Positions 56,243-64,000 of a stretch of 64,000 nt of DNA are shown in pieces. The stretch's first letter is position 1; each line of letters starts with the position of its first letter. The DNA is taken from the NCBI RefSeq assembly GCF_034096925.1, contig NZ_JAWZSQ010000002.1, positions 186,001-250,000 on the forward strand, written 5' to 3'. The DNA comes from Patulibacter defluvii. GTDB taxonomy: Bacteria; Actinomycetota; Thermoleophilia; Solirubrobacterales; Solirubrobacteraceae. The translations under genes were made by a program, and so were the position numbers. Below the pieces are notes generated by a model. The model was not told the origin of the DNA. It searched no databases and was given only the letters and a program-made list of their open reading frames with translations.

Positions 56243-56374
56243 GCCCCGCCCGCGCGCCGCGACTGTGCTCCCGCCCCAGTCCGGCGGCGCCCCGTGGTCG
56301 ATCGGCCACTGGCGCGTTCGCGCTCGTCGCGGATAGCGTCGACCCACCCCCGCGTCCCCTCCGACGGAGCCCGC

Positions 56375-57967
56375 ATGAAGATCACGCAGACGATCACCCG
56401 TTCCGCCCGCCTCGATCCGGACGGGATCGCCACGCGCTTCCTCGACCGCCAGCGGACCCACCGCGAGCTGGCCGACCGCAGCGCGCGGCTGGCCGGCGCG
56501 CTGGTCGAGCTGGGGGTGCGGTCGGGCGATCCGGCCGCCGAGGGCGACGCCCGCTACGGCACCCGGGTCGCGTTCCTCGGCCTCAACAGCGACCGCTACC
56601 TGGAGTTCTTCCTCGGCGTGCCGTGGGCCGGCGGCGTCTTCGTGCCGGTCAACGTGCGCCTGGCGCCGCCGGAGATCGTCTACTGGCTGACCGACTCGGG
56701 GGCCGAGGTGCTGCTGGTCGACGACGCCTTCGCGCCGGTCGTGCCGGTCCTCCGCGAGCAGGTGCCGACGCTGCGCCACGTCGTCTTCGCCGGCGAGGGC
56801 GAGACCCCCGAGGGCCTGCTGGCCTACGAGGACCTGGTCGCCGGCAGCGCGCCGATCGAGCCCCGCGACCGCGGCGGCGACGAGCTGGCCGGGCTCTTCT
56901 ACACCGGCGGCACGACCGGCCGCTCGAAGGGCGTGATGCTCAGCCACACCAACCTGCTGATCGACGCCTTCCACGCGCTGCCGACGCTCGGCCTCTCGCG
57001 CGAGAGCCGCTACCTGCACGTCGGGCCGATGTTCCACCTGGCCAACGGCGCGGGCATGTTCGGCGCGCTGGTGTCCGGCTCCAGCCACGTGATCGTCGAC
57101 CGCTTCACGCCCGAGGGGACGGCGGTCGCGATCGAGCGCCACGCGGTCACCCACGCGCTGCTGGTGCCGACGATGATCGGCCTGCTCGTGGTCGACCCGG
57201 CCGCCCGCCAGCACGACCTCAGCTCGCTGCGGGGGCTGCTCTACGGCGGCTCGCCGATGACCGAGTCGGTGATCCAAGCCGCCCAGGAGCTGCTGCCGGG
57301 AGCCGGCCTGGTGCAGGCCTACGGGCAGAGCGAGGCGGGGCCGATCCTGACCATGCTCTCGGCCGATCGGCACGTCTTCGAGGGGCCGCTGGCCGGCAAG
57401 ACCCGCTCCGGCGGCGAGCCGGTGATCGGGGTCGACGTGGCGATCCTCGACGACGACGGCAACGAGCTGCCGCGCGGTACTGTCGGCGAGATCTGCGGCC
57501 GCGGCGACAACGTGATGGCCGGCTACTGGAACCTGCCCGAGCAGACCGCGAAGGCGCTCCGCCACGGCTGGCTCTACACCGGCGACGCCGGCTACATGGA
57601 CGAGGACGGGTTCGTCTTCGTCGTCGACCGGCTGAAGGACATGATCGTCACCGGCGGCGAGAACGTCTACACCGCCGAGGTCGAGAACGCGGTCGCCGCC
57701 CACCCCGACGTCGTCGAGTGCGCGGTGATCGGGATCCCGAGCGAGAAGTGGGGCGAGCAGGTCCACGCGGTCGTCACCGTCCGCGAGGGCGCGACGCTCG
57801 ACGAGCAGGGCCTGATCGACCACTGCAAGCAGCTGATCGCGAACTACAAGTGCCCGCGCAGCGTCGAGGTCCGCCACGACGAGCTGCCGCGCTCGGGCGC
57901 CGGCAAGATCCTCAAGACGACCCTCCGCGAGCCGTTCTGGGCCGGCCGCGAGCGCAGCGTCGCCTAG
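56375..57967 (+). CDS. Acyl-CoA synthetase (AMP-forming)
   Basis: A 530-residue adenylating enzyme with FYTGGTTGRSKGVMLSH, YGQSEAGP, GWLYTGDAGYMDEDG, DRLKDMIVTGGENVY and the catalytic Lys in LPRSGAGKILKT. It resembles long-chain and FadD-like ligases. The ATG was preferred over an in-frame GTG 27 codons upstream because the family motif starts soon after it. A TAGCGT hexamer 41 nt upstream of the ATG suggests its own promoter. The stop overlaps the convergent LtrA gene by 4 nt. Confidence 0.88.
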   Translation: MKITQTITRSARLDPDGIATRFLDRQRTHRELADRSARLAGALVELGVRSGDPAAEGDARYGTRVAFLGLNSDRYLEFFLGVPWAGGVFVPVNVRLAPPEIVYWLTDSGAEVLLVDDAFAPVVPVLREQVPTLRHVVFAGEGETPEGLLAYEDLVAGSAPIEPRDRGGDELAGLFYTGGTTGRSKGVMLSHTNLLIDAFHALPTLGLSRESRYLHVGPMFHLANGAGMFGALVSGSSHVIVDRFTPEGTAVAIERHAVTHALLVPTMIGLLVVDPAARQHDLSSLRGLLYGGSPMTESVIQAAQELLPGAGLVQAYGQSEAGPILTMLSADRHVFEGPLAGKTRSGGEPVIGVDVAILDDDGNELPRGTVGEICGRGDNVMAGYWNLPEQTAKALRHGWLYTGDAGYMDEDGFVFVVDRLKDMIVTGGENVYTAEVENAVAAHPDVVECAVIGIPSEKWGEQVHAVVTVREGATLDEQGLIDHCKQLIANYKCPRSVEVRHDELPRSGAGKILKTTLREPFWAGRERSVA

Positions 57968-59154
57968 TCGCGGGCGGACAGCTCCAGCTCGTCGTCGGCC
58001 GCGCCCCGCCGCCGACGACGGGCCCGCTCGTCGAGGACCACGATCGCGGCCAGCAGCAGCGCCAGCAGCGCGGCGACGACCAGCGCCGGGGTCGCGCTGC
58101 CGAGCAGCCCGATCGCCCCGCAAGCCAGCACCCCGAGCAGCCGCGAGCGGCTGAGCGAGCGGTCGATCCGCCACCGCATCAGCGCCTGGGCCAGCAGGTA
58201 GAGGGCCGGCCCGGCGACCAGCGCGATCAGCTGCGGCGAGGGCAGCTCGTCGCTCGGGTGGGCGATCACCACCTCGTCCCCGACCGCGCTGACGACGATC
58301 CCGGCCACCAGCACCACGTGCAGGTAGGTGTAGACGTCGCGGGCGACGGTCGTCCGGTCGCGGGCCCGCTCCAGGGTGCCCTCGGCGATCGAGGAGACCG
58401 AGGCGAAGTAGAGCCACCAGAGCGCCGCGCTGCCGGCGAAGGCGAGCGCGATCGCGGCCGCCCGCGCCAGGTCCAGGTCGAGCTCCGAGCTGGTGGCGCC
58501 GGTCAGCACGATCGACTCGCCGAGGGCGATGATCACGAACAGCTGGAAGCGCTCGGCGAAGTGGCCGCTCTCGACCTGCCAGGCGCCGCCGTCCATCCGC
58601 CGGCCGCCGGGCACCCAGTAGAGGGCCAGCGGCCCGCCGTAGTCGACGGCCAGGGCGGCGATCCAGAGCACGGTCCGGGCGCTGCCGTCGGCCAGCGCGC
58701 CGGCGATCCACAGCACCCCGGCGGTCGCGAACCAGGCCAGGATCCGCGACGCCCGCTGGCGCTCGACCGTCCCCGCCTCGGCGGCCGCGAAGGCCAGGAA
58801 GGCGTGGCGCCCGAGCTGGATCGCCACGTAGGCGCCGACGAACAGCAGCGCGCGGTCGTCGAACGCCTCCGGGATCGCGATCGCCATCAGCAGGCAGGCG
58901 AGCATCAACCCCAGCAGCAGCAGCCGGACCGGGGTCGACTCGGGATCCAGCTCGTTGGTCGCCCAGGTGGTGAAGTTCCACGACCACCAGACGACCAGCA
59001 GCACGATCGCCGCCTGGCCGGCCCCCTCCCAGCTGAGGTGGCCGAGCAGCAGGTGCGAGACCTGGGTGATCGCGAAGACGAAGACCAGGTCGTAGAACAG
59101 CTCGAGGGTGGTGACGGGCTGGGCGCCCTGTGAGCGGCGGAGGGTGGTGGCCAT
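57964..59154 (-). CDS. LtrA-family membrane protein
   Basis: A 396-residue protein with about ten transmembrane helices. The N-terminal VTTLELFYDLVFVFAITQVS and the central FQLFVIIALGESIVLTG are the hallmarks of the low-temperature requirement protein A family. The molecular function is unknown. The C-terminal 25 residues are cytosolic with an RARRRRRG cluster. Confidence 0.9.
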   Translation of the reverse strand: MATTLRRSQGAQPVTTLELFYDLVFVFAITQVSHLLLGHLSWEGAGQAAIVLLVVWWSWNFTTWATNELDPESTPVRLLLLGLMLACLLMAIAIPEAFDDRALLFVGAYVAIQLGRHAFLAFAAAEAGTVERQRASRILAWFATAGVLWIAGALADGSARTVLWIAALAVDYGGPLALYWVPGGRRMDGGAWQVESGHFAERFQLFVIIALGESIVLTGATSSELDLDLARAAAIALAFAGSAALWWLYFASVSSIAEGTLERARDRTTVARDVYTYLHVVLVAGIVVSAVGDEVVIAHPSDELPSPQLIALVAGPALYLLAQALMRWRIDRSLSRSRLLGVLACGAIGLLGSATPALVVAALLALLLAAIVVLDERARRRRRGAADDELELSARD

Positions 59155-59197
59155 CGAACCTGGGGGACGGGGAGGGGACGGCCGAGAGCGTACGGCC

Positions 59198-59953
59198 TCA
59201 GCGGGTCGTGTAGCCGCCGTTGGCGAAGATCGTCTGGCCGGTGATCCACCAGCCGTCGGAGACGAGGAACTCGACGATCGGCGTGATGTCCTCGATCTTC
59301 GTCAGCTCGCCGTTGAGGCTCTGCGAGCGGTGGTAGGCGATCGACTGGTCGTCCTCGGCCGGGTAGAAGAACGGCGTGTCCATCGGCCCGGGACCGAGCG
59401 CGACGACCGAGATCCCGCGGGCGGCGAACTCCTTGGCGGCGGCGCGGGTGAAGTGCTCGACGGGCGCCTTGGCCCCGGCGTAGGTCGAGTAGAGGCCGGT
59501 GAAGGCGGCCAGCAGCGAGGTCACGATCGTCAGGATCCGGCCATCGTCCTCGAGCCGCTTGCCGGCCTCGCGGAGGAAGAAGTACGCCGCCTTGCTGTTG
59601 ATGGCGAACATCTCGTCGTACTCGGCCTCGGTCGTCTCGACGATCGGCCTCTTCAGCACCTTGCCGGCCGTGTTGACGGCGATGTCGACGCGGCCGAAGC
59701 GGTCGATCGCGGCGTCGAACAGGGCCTCGACCTGGGCCACCTGGGTCAGGTCGCCCTGGACGGCGATCGCCTCGCGACCGGCGGCACGGACGGCGGCGAC
59801 CGTCTCCTCCGCGGCCGTGGCGGTGGCGTCGCTGTTGTAGTGGACGACGACGTCGACGCCGCGGGCGGCCAGCTCGCGGCTGAGCAGGCCGCCGAGGTTC
59901 TTGGCGCCGCCGGCGATCAGGGCGACCTGGCCTTCGAGCGAGTGGTGGGGCAT
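59198..59953 (-). CDS. SDR-family oxidoreductase
   Basis: A 251-residue SDR with GGAKNLGG as the cofactor loop, NTAG in place of NNAG, Ser in VTSLLAAF and YSTYAGAKAPVEHF for the Tyr/Lys pair. The Tyr-Asn-Ser-Asp after the second strand suggests NADP(H). It is divergent from a LysR gene across 111 nt, the classical arrangement for a LysR target. The ATG chosen lies 13 nt after a TAGCGT hexamer; a longer frame upstream contains no conserved residues. Confidence 0.87.
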   Translation of the reverse strand: MPHHSLEGQVALIAGGAKNLGGLLSRELAARGVDVVVHYNSDATATAAEETVAAVRAAGREAIAVQGDLTQVAQVEALFDAAIDRFGRVDIAVNTAGKVLKRPIVETTEAEYDEMFAINSKAAYFFLREAGKRLEDDGRILTIVTSLLAAFTGLYSTYAGAKAPVEHFTRAAAKEFAARGISVVALGPGPMDTPFFYPAEDDQSIAYHRSQSLNGELTKIEDITPIVEFLVSDGWWITGQTIFANGGYTTR

Positions 59954-59960
59954 GGCCGCC

Positions 59961-59966
59961 ACGCTA
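59961..59966 (-). promoter_or_regulatory. -10 hexamer (TAGCGT) 13 nt before the LysR-linked SDR gene
   Basis: A leaderless-type arrangement; identical hexamer to those at the SDR near 37.4 kb and the esterase near 62.4 kb. Confidence 0.5.
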
Positions 59967-60064
59967 CGAACGGGCCGGCCGGAGCGGAAACAGCGATCGT
60001 CGGTGGCGTGACAGCGGACGGCGGTCAATCGCGGCCGCCGCTACGGTGGGGCCGGCCGCCGCCC

Positions 60065-60967
60065 ATGACCCGCCTCCCGCCGATCACCGACCTGCGCAAG
60101 CTGGCCCATTTCGTCGCGGTCGCCGAGGAGCTGAACTTCACCCGCGCCGCCGAGCGGCTGCAGCTGGCCCAGCAGGCGCTCAGCACGTCGATCCAGCGGC
60201 TGGAGCGCGAGCTGGGGGTGACGCTGCTGGAGCGCAGCACCCGCCAGGTGGCGCTGACCCCGGCCGGCCGGGTGCTGCTGGCCGAGGCGCCGGGGCTGCT
60301 GGCCGCGGCCGAGGGCGCGTGGGCGCGGACCCGGATCGCCGGCCGCGCCGCCGGGGAGCCGCTGCTGCGGGTCGGCCACACGCCGGCGCTGAGCGGCGAG
60401 GAGGTGATGGCGCTGCTGGAGCCGATCCGCCGCGACCACGCCGACCTGACGGTGACGGTGACCCAGCGCTGGCCGGACGACCTGCCGGAGCTGCTGCGCA
60501 AGGGCACGCTCGACCTCGGGCTCGGGCGCTGGCTGGCGCCGACCGAGGGGGTCGCGGCGCGGGTCCTCGACGGCCACGGGCAGGAGCTGCGGGTGGCGCT
60601 CCACCGCGACGACCCGTTCGCCGATCGCGAGCGGCTGCCGCTGACCGCGCTCGCCGGGCACCTGCTGATCATCTGGGCGCCGCCGGAGCGGTCGGGCTAC
60701 GCGCGGCGGCTGACCGAGCTCTGCCGGGCGGCCGGCTTCGCGCCGCGGACGCGGGTCAGCGCGATGCACGGCGCGCCGCCGGTGACCCACGTCCAGGGGC
60801 CGGGGGAGTTCGCGTTCGTGACCGCGCCGCCGGGGCCGGCGGCGGGCGAGCGGGTGCGGGTGGTGGCGCTCGACGAGCGGCCGGCGGCGCCGCTCTCGGC
60901 GCTGGTCCCGGCGGTCGCGCCGAGCGCGCTGCCGGAGCCGCTGCTCGGGGCCGGCGACGACGGCTGA
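60065..60967 (+). CDS. LysR-family transcriptional regulator
   Basis: A 300-residue regulator with the N-terminal winged HTH (LRKLAHFVAVAEELNFTRAA, then LAQQALSTSIQRLE) and a C-terminal substrate-binding-type domain starting near residue 90 (LLRVGHTPALSGEE). It probably autoregulates and controls the divergent SDR gene. The intergenic region has no obvious T-N11-A pair at high confidence. Confidence 0.9.
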   Translation: MTRLPPITDLRKLAHFVAVAEELNFTRAAERLQLAQQALSTSIQRLERELGVTLLERSTRQVALTPAGRVLLAEAPGLLAAAEGAWARTRIAGRAAGEPLLRVGHTPALSGEEVMALLEPIRRDHADLTVTVTQRWPDDLPELLRKGTLDLGLGRWLAPTEGVAARVLDGHGQELRVALHRDDPFADRERLPLTALAGHLLIIWAPPERSGYARRLTELCRAAGFAPRTRVSAMHGAPPVTHVQGPGEFAFVTAPPGPAAGERVRVVALDERPAAPLSALVPAVAPSALPEPLLGAGDDG

Positions 60968-60975
60968 GGGCGACC

Positions 60976-61446
60976 TCAGCCGGCGACCAGCCGTTCGAGC
61001 CGGTCGGCCAGCTCGCGGGCGGCGGCCAACGACAGGTCGGTCCAGTCGACGACGGTCGGGCCGTGGGCGTAGCCGCCGCGCAGCTCGGGTGGGAGGTCGT
61101 CGAACCAGCGGTCGTGGCCGGGGTCGTGCTCTGGCAGGTCGGCGTCGCGCTCGGGGTCGCGGGGGCGCCGGATCTCCAGCCGCAGGGCGCCGGTCAGGCG
61201 GTCGGTGATCGAGAGCCCGAAGCCGTCGCGCGGGCCGCTGGTCCAGCGCGGGCGCTGGCCGCGGGCGGTCGCGGTGGCGCTGGTGGCGGGGCCGCGGAGG
61301 GCGCTCAGCAGCTCGGCGGTCCGCAGCCGCTCGACGGTCGCGATCGAGCTGCCGATCTGGACCTGCCAGCTCCAGGGGTCGACCCAGACGAACAGCTGGC
61401 GGCGCGAGTCGGCGTGCGCCAGGTAGGGGTCGCGGACGGTGCTCAC
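60976..61446 (-). CDS. Hypothetical protein
   Basis: A 156-residue acidic protein with no signal peptide, no membrane segment and no motif I recognise. It has several Trp residues (WVDPWSWQVQ, DRWFDDL). The start is GTG, preceded 14 nt earlier by CAGAAT, which could be a -10. It converges with the LysR gene and follows the methyltransferase gene on the same strand. Confidence 0.65.
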   Translation of the reverse strand: MSTVRDPYLAHADSRRQLFVWVDPWSWQVQIGSSIATVERLRTAELLSALRGPATSATATARGQRPRWTSGPRDGFGLSITDRLTGALRLEIRRPRDPERDADLPEHDPGHDRWFDDLPPELRGGYAHGPTVVDWTDLSLAAARELADRLERLVAG

Positions 61447-61551
61447 CGGCGTCCATTCTGGGCGCCGGGGGCGGCGGCGACCATCGCCCGATCGGCGGAC
61501 GGACGGGGCGAGCGGCCGGTCCCCCGAACGGTGGACGTCGGTGTGTGCCGG

Positions 61552-62307
61552 TCAGGCGGCGCGGCGGGCGGCGACCACCTGCGAGAAGGCCCGGACGTGC
61601 TGCTCGACCCCGCTCAGGCCGGCGGCGGTGAAGGCCCGCGGCACGTCGCGACGGTCGAACATCCGGACGCTGGTCAGGTGGCGGCCGGCGACCTGCAGCT
61701 GGCGGGCCGGCCACGGTCCGCGGGTGCAGGTGGTGAGGACGGCGACGCGGCCGCCGGGGCGCAGGACCCGGGCCAGCTCGGCGATCACCTCGTCGGGGCG
61801 TTCGATCAGGTAGAGGGCGCCGTAGCAGCAGACGGCGTCGAAGCTGCCGTCGGCGAACGGCAGCCGGTGGGCGTCGCCGCGGACGTAGGCGACGGCGGGG
61901 TGGTCGCTGTCCTGGACGGCGCGGGCGAGCATCGAGGCCGAGGCGTCGAAGCCGACCACCAGCCCCTCCGGTCCGACCGCGTCCTGCAGCCGGCGGGTGG
62001 TGTTGCCGGGCCCGCAGGCGACGTCGAGGACCGCGTCGCCGGGCGCCAGGTCGAGCAGCTCCAGCAGCTGTGCGTGCTCGGCGGCGGTGGTCCGGCCGGT
62101 GAAGGCCTGGAAGCCGATCGGCCGCCACAGCCGCTCGTAGATCTGCGGCAGCAGCGCCGACCGCATCGCCCGCTGGCCGACGGTCGGCCGCACGGTGTCG
62201 ACCGGCAGCAGGTCGAGGTAGCCGTCGACGATCGGCGGCTGCTCGCCGCCGGTCCGCAGCAGGGCGGCGGTGCGGCTGAGCGCGGACGGCGTGGTGGTGG
62301 TCGACAT
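61552..62307 (-). CDS. SAM-dependent methyltransferase (class I)
   Basis: A 251-residue protein. SAM-binding motif I is VLDVACGPGNTTR (around residue 93), followed by VVGFDASASML, the motif RGDAHRLPFADGSFDAV and RVLRPGGRVAVLT. This is the UbiE/COQ5-like methyltransferase branch. The N-terminal 85 residues include a segment rich in Arg and Pro (LLPQIYERLWRPIGF) seen in relatives that act on lipids or quinones. The methyl acceptor is unknown. Confidence 0.85.
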   Translation of the reverse strand: MSTTTTPSALSRTAALLRTGGEQPPIVDGYLDLLPVDTVRPTVGQRAMRSALLPQIYERLWRPIGFQAFTGRTTAAEHAQLLELLDLAPGDAVLDVACGPGNTTRRLQDAVGPEGLVVGFDASASMLARAVQDSDHPAVAYVRGDAHRLPFADGSFDAVCCYGALYLIERPDEVIAELARVLRPGGRVAVLTTCTRGPWPARQLQVAGRHLTSVRMFDRRDVPRAFTAAGLSGVEQHVRAFSQVVAARRAA

Positions 62308-62397
62308 CGCGGCGGGGGCTCCCGGTCGGGTGGTGCGGGAACGGTGGCAGGTCGGACGGCGGGGTGCCAGTCCCACGGCCACCGCCGCCGCGGCGGA

Positions 62398-62403
62398 TAG
62401 CGT
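62398..62403 (+). promoter_or_regulatory. -10 hexamer (TAGCGT) 12 nt before the esterase gene
   Basis: Predicts a transcript that begins at the ATG. Confidence 0.5.
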
Positions 62404-62409
62404 CCGCGC

Positions 62410-63663
62410 ATGACGACCCAGCCACTCGCCGACCCCGGTCCCGTGACGGGCGCGCTGCCCGCCGGGGTCCAGGGGCACGTCGAGCCCGGCTTCGAGCCGC
62501 TGGCCCGGCTCTTCGGCCGCGTCTTCCGGGCGACCGGTCGCGGCGGCGGCTCGTTCGTGGTCCGGCGGCGCGACCGGGTGCTGGTCGACATCTGGGCCGG
62601 CAGCGCCGATCCGGAGCGGGGCGTCCCGTGGCGGCGCGACACGCTCGGGCTGTCGTTCTCGACCACCAAGGGCGTCGCCTCGACCGTCCTCCACCGGCTG
62701 GCCGACCAGGGCCGGCTGGACTACGACGAGCCGGTCGCGACCTACTGGCCGGCGTTCGCCGCCGGCGGCAAGGGCCGGATCACCGTCCGCCAGCTGATGA
62801 CCCACCAGGCGGGCCTCGACCGGCTGCTGCCGATCGCGCCCGACCTGCCGTCGCTGCTCGACCACGTCGGGGCCGAGGAGCGGCTGGCCGCCCGCACGCC
62901 CGACCACCGGCCCGGCCGCTCGGCGTACCACTCGATCACCTACGGCTGGCTGGTCGGCGGGCTCGCACGGGCGATCACCGGCCGCGGGATCGACGAGCTG
63001 CTGCAGGACGAGGTCGCCGCGCCGCTCGGGGTCGACGGGCTCCACTTCGGCCGCCCGCGCGACGGCGGCGGCGACCGGGTCCCGCCGCTGATCGGGGCGA
63101 TCGGGCCGCTGGTCGCCACCGTCCCCGTGCTCTCGGCGCTGCTGCCCGGCTTCGGCCCGCCCCGGCGGACGCTCGAATCGCTCTACACGCCGGCGATCAG
63201 CCGCGCCTTCAGCGGCCGCGACGCCCCCGCCCTCGACACCGTGATGCCGGGTGCCAACGGGCTCTTCACCGCCGAGTCGCTGGCCACGCTCTACGGCGCG
63301 CTGGCCAACGGCGGCACGGTCGACGGCCGCACGCTGCTCTCGTCGTCGACCGCCAGCCGGCTGGAGCGGGTCGAGTCCCGCGCGCCCGACCTGAACCTGC
63401 TGATCCCGATGATCTGGCGGCTCGGCTACCACCAGGCGTTCGTTCCCGGCAGCTGGCTGCCACGGGCCTTCGGGCACTTCGGCTACGCCGGCTCGGGGGC
63501 CTGGGCGGACCCGGCCTCGGGGGTCTCGGTGGCCTTCGTCACCAACCGCGTCTACCCCGCGCAGACGCCGTTCGGCGACCTGCTCCTCTACCGCCTGAGC
63601 CAGATGACGATCGCCGTCCTGCGGCGCCAGCGGCGGGAACGGGCGCGGGGGCGGGAGCGCTAG
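62410..63663 (+). CDS. Beta-lactamase-fold serine hydrolase (class C/EstB-like esterase)
   Basis: A 417-residue enzyme with the SxxK nucleophile motif in FSTTKGVAS (about residue 80), the Tyr motif in YHSITYGWLVGG and a C-terminal FGHFGYAGSGAW in the place of the KTG box. No signal peptide is present, so a cytosolic esterase or peptidase is more likely than a beta-lactamase. The last 20 residues are a basic RRQRRER tail. Confidence 0.88.
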   Translation: MTTQPLADPGPVTGALPAGVQGHVEPGFEPLARLFGRVFRATGRGGGSFVVRRRDRVLVDIWAGSADPERGVPWRRDTLGLSFSTTKGVASTVLHRLADQGRLDYDEPVATYWPAFAAGGKGRITVRQLMTHQAGLDRLLPIAPDLPSLLDHVGAEERLAARTPDHRPGRSAYHSITYGWLVGGLARAITGRGIDELLQDEVAAPLGVDGLHFGRPRDGGGDRVPPLIGAIGPLVATVPVLSALLPGFGPPRRTLESLYTPAISRAFSGRDAPALDTVMPGANGLFTAESLATLYGALANGGTVDGRTLLSSSTASRLERVESRAPDLNLLIPMIWRLGYHQAFVPGSWLPRAFGHFGYAGSGAWADPASGVSVAFVTNRVYPAQTPFGDLLLYRLSQMTIAVLRRQRRERARGRER

Positions 63664-64000
63664 GCGGCGCGGCGGACGGCGGGCCGCCCGCCCGCGTGGC
63701 CACGGCGGCGCGCGGCCAGCCGCCGGCGGCTCGCCAGCCGCTCCAGCCGATCGTCGTGGGCGGGCAGCGGGGCGACCACCTCGTTGGTGATCCCCATCCG
63801 CGCGACGGTCAGCTCGCCGGCGCCGATCGTGCGGAAGAGCGCCTCCGACCCACGGTTGCCGGCCAGCATCGAGCCGCGGAGGGCGTCGATCCCGCGCTCG
63901 ACGGCGAGGTCGGCGAGGGCGATCGCCAGCGCGCTGCCGAGCCCCTGGCCCTGGAGCGCGTCGGCGACGACGAAGGCCGCCTCCGCCTGGGACCGATCGG
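63660..64000 (-). CDS. GNAT N-acetyltransferase, partial at the window edge
   Basis: The minus-strand frame stays open to the end of the window, so the 5' part of the gene lies beyond it. About 113 residues are visible. They include the acetyl-CoA-binding motif QGQGLGSALA, preceded by AEAAFVVAD, and the later helix RGIDALRGSMLAGNRG, which fit a GNAT fold. The C-terminus is Arg-rich. The stop overlaps that of the convergent esterase gene by 4 nt. Confidence 0.8.
   Translation of the reverse strand, partial: DRSQAEAAFVVADALQGQGLGSALAIALADLAVERGIDALRGSMLAGNRGSEALFRTIGAGELTVARMGITNEVVAPLPAHDDRLERLASRRRLAARRRGHAGGRPAVRRAA

Noticed and set aside
56358..56370. CCTCCGACGGAG upstream of the 56.4-kb CoA ligase as an eighth regulon operator
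   Set aside because: The half-sites are separated by one base instead of two, and the GGAG is more simply read as the ribosome-binding site. The position relative to TAGCGT does not match the other sites.
54647..58987. A 1446-codon open frame antisense to the monooxygenase and ligase genes
   Set aside because: Low-complexity complement of two well-supported genes; it also crosses the gap between them without any change in composition.

Overview
This is a very GC-rich window (codons almost always end in G or C) with dense, overlapping genes and no tRNA, rRNA, CRISPR array or insertion sequence that I can see. A 2-oxoglutarate dehydrogenase that fuses E2 and E1 on one chain, twin-arginine lipoproteins, an Mrp antiporter with fused A and B subunits, and an Rv0909-like antitoxin all point to an actinobacterium. 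A deep-branching Thermoleophilia/Solirubrobacterales-like lineage is my inference, not something the sequence proves.

Layout. 0-8 kb: end of a crotonase gene, a PotABCD-type polyamine ABC transporter operon, two tandem peptidase E paralogues, a histone H1-like Ala/Lys-rich protein and a YjbQ protein. 8-20 kb: a membrane-anchored cytochrome c, a secreted protein, the 1439-residue lipoyl-E2-E1 fusion, a DUF3817-like/NUDIX pair, a Ppx/GppA phosphatase with a VOC protein, a metallo-beta-lactamase-fold hydrolase, an ABC1 kinase and a MOSC protein. 20-27 kb: a complete mrp (mnh) Na+/H+ antiporter operon. 27-29.5 kb: an epoxide-hydrolase-like protein divergent from a second ABC1 kinase.

29.5-48.5 kb is the most interesting part. 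It is a catabolic island: E2, E1-alpha and E1-beta of a 2-oxoacid/acetoin-type dehydrogenase, a CoA ligase, an alpha/beta hydrolase, an APH-like kinase, four SDRs, a butanediol-dehydrogenase-like zinc ADH, and a ribose-type ABC importer whose ATPase is fused to a second permease. It ends in three regulators: two paralogous XRE-cupin proteins around a LuxR-type response regulator. Seven copies of a 7-2-7 inverted repeat (consensus ACCTCCGNNCGGAGGT) lie only in the intergenic regions of this island. At four promoters the repeat centre lies exactly 31.5 nt before the -10 hexamer, and at two more 30.5 nt before a weaker one. This looks like a local regulon with an activator-type geometry that ties the divergent operons together.

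48.5-64 kb: an M29 aminopeptidase, another metallo-beta-lactamase-fold protein, metF, an Rv0909-like antitoxin next to a YgjP-type metalloprotease, an AraC regulator divergent from a Baeyer-Villiger-type monooxygenase and a CoA ligase, an LtrA membrane protein, a LysR/SDR divergent pair, a methyltransferase, a beta-lactamase-fold esterase and a truncated GNAT gene.

Two window-wide signals also stand out. A TAnnnT hexamer lies 12-15 nt before the start codon of at least 12 genes, which suggests leaderless mRNAs. A 15-16 bp intergenic repeat (GAAnYGGCGTCAnYCC) occurs in seven copies at two distant loci.
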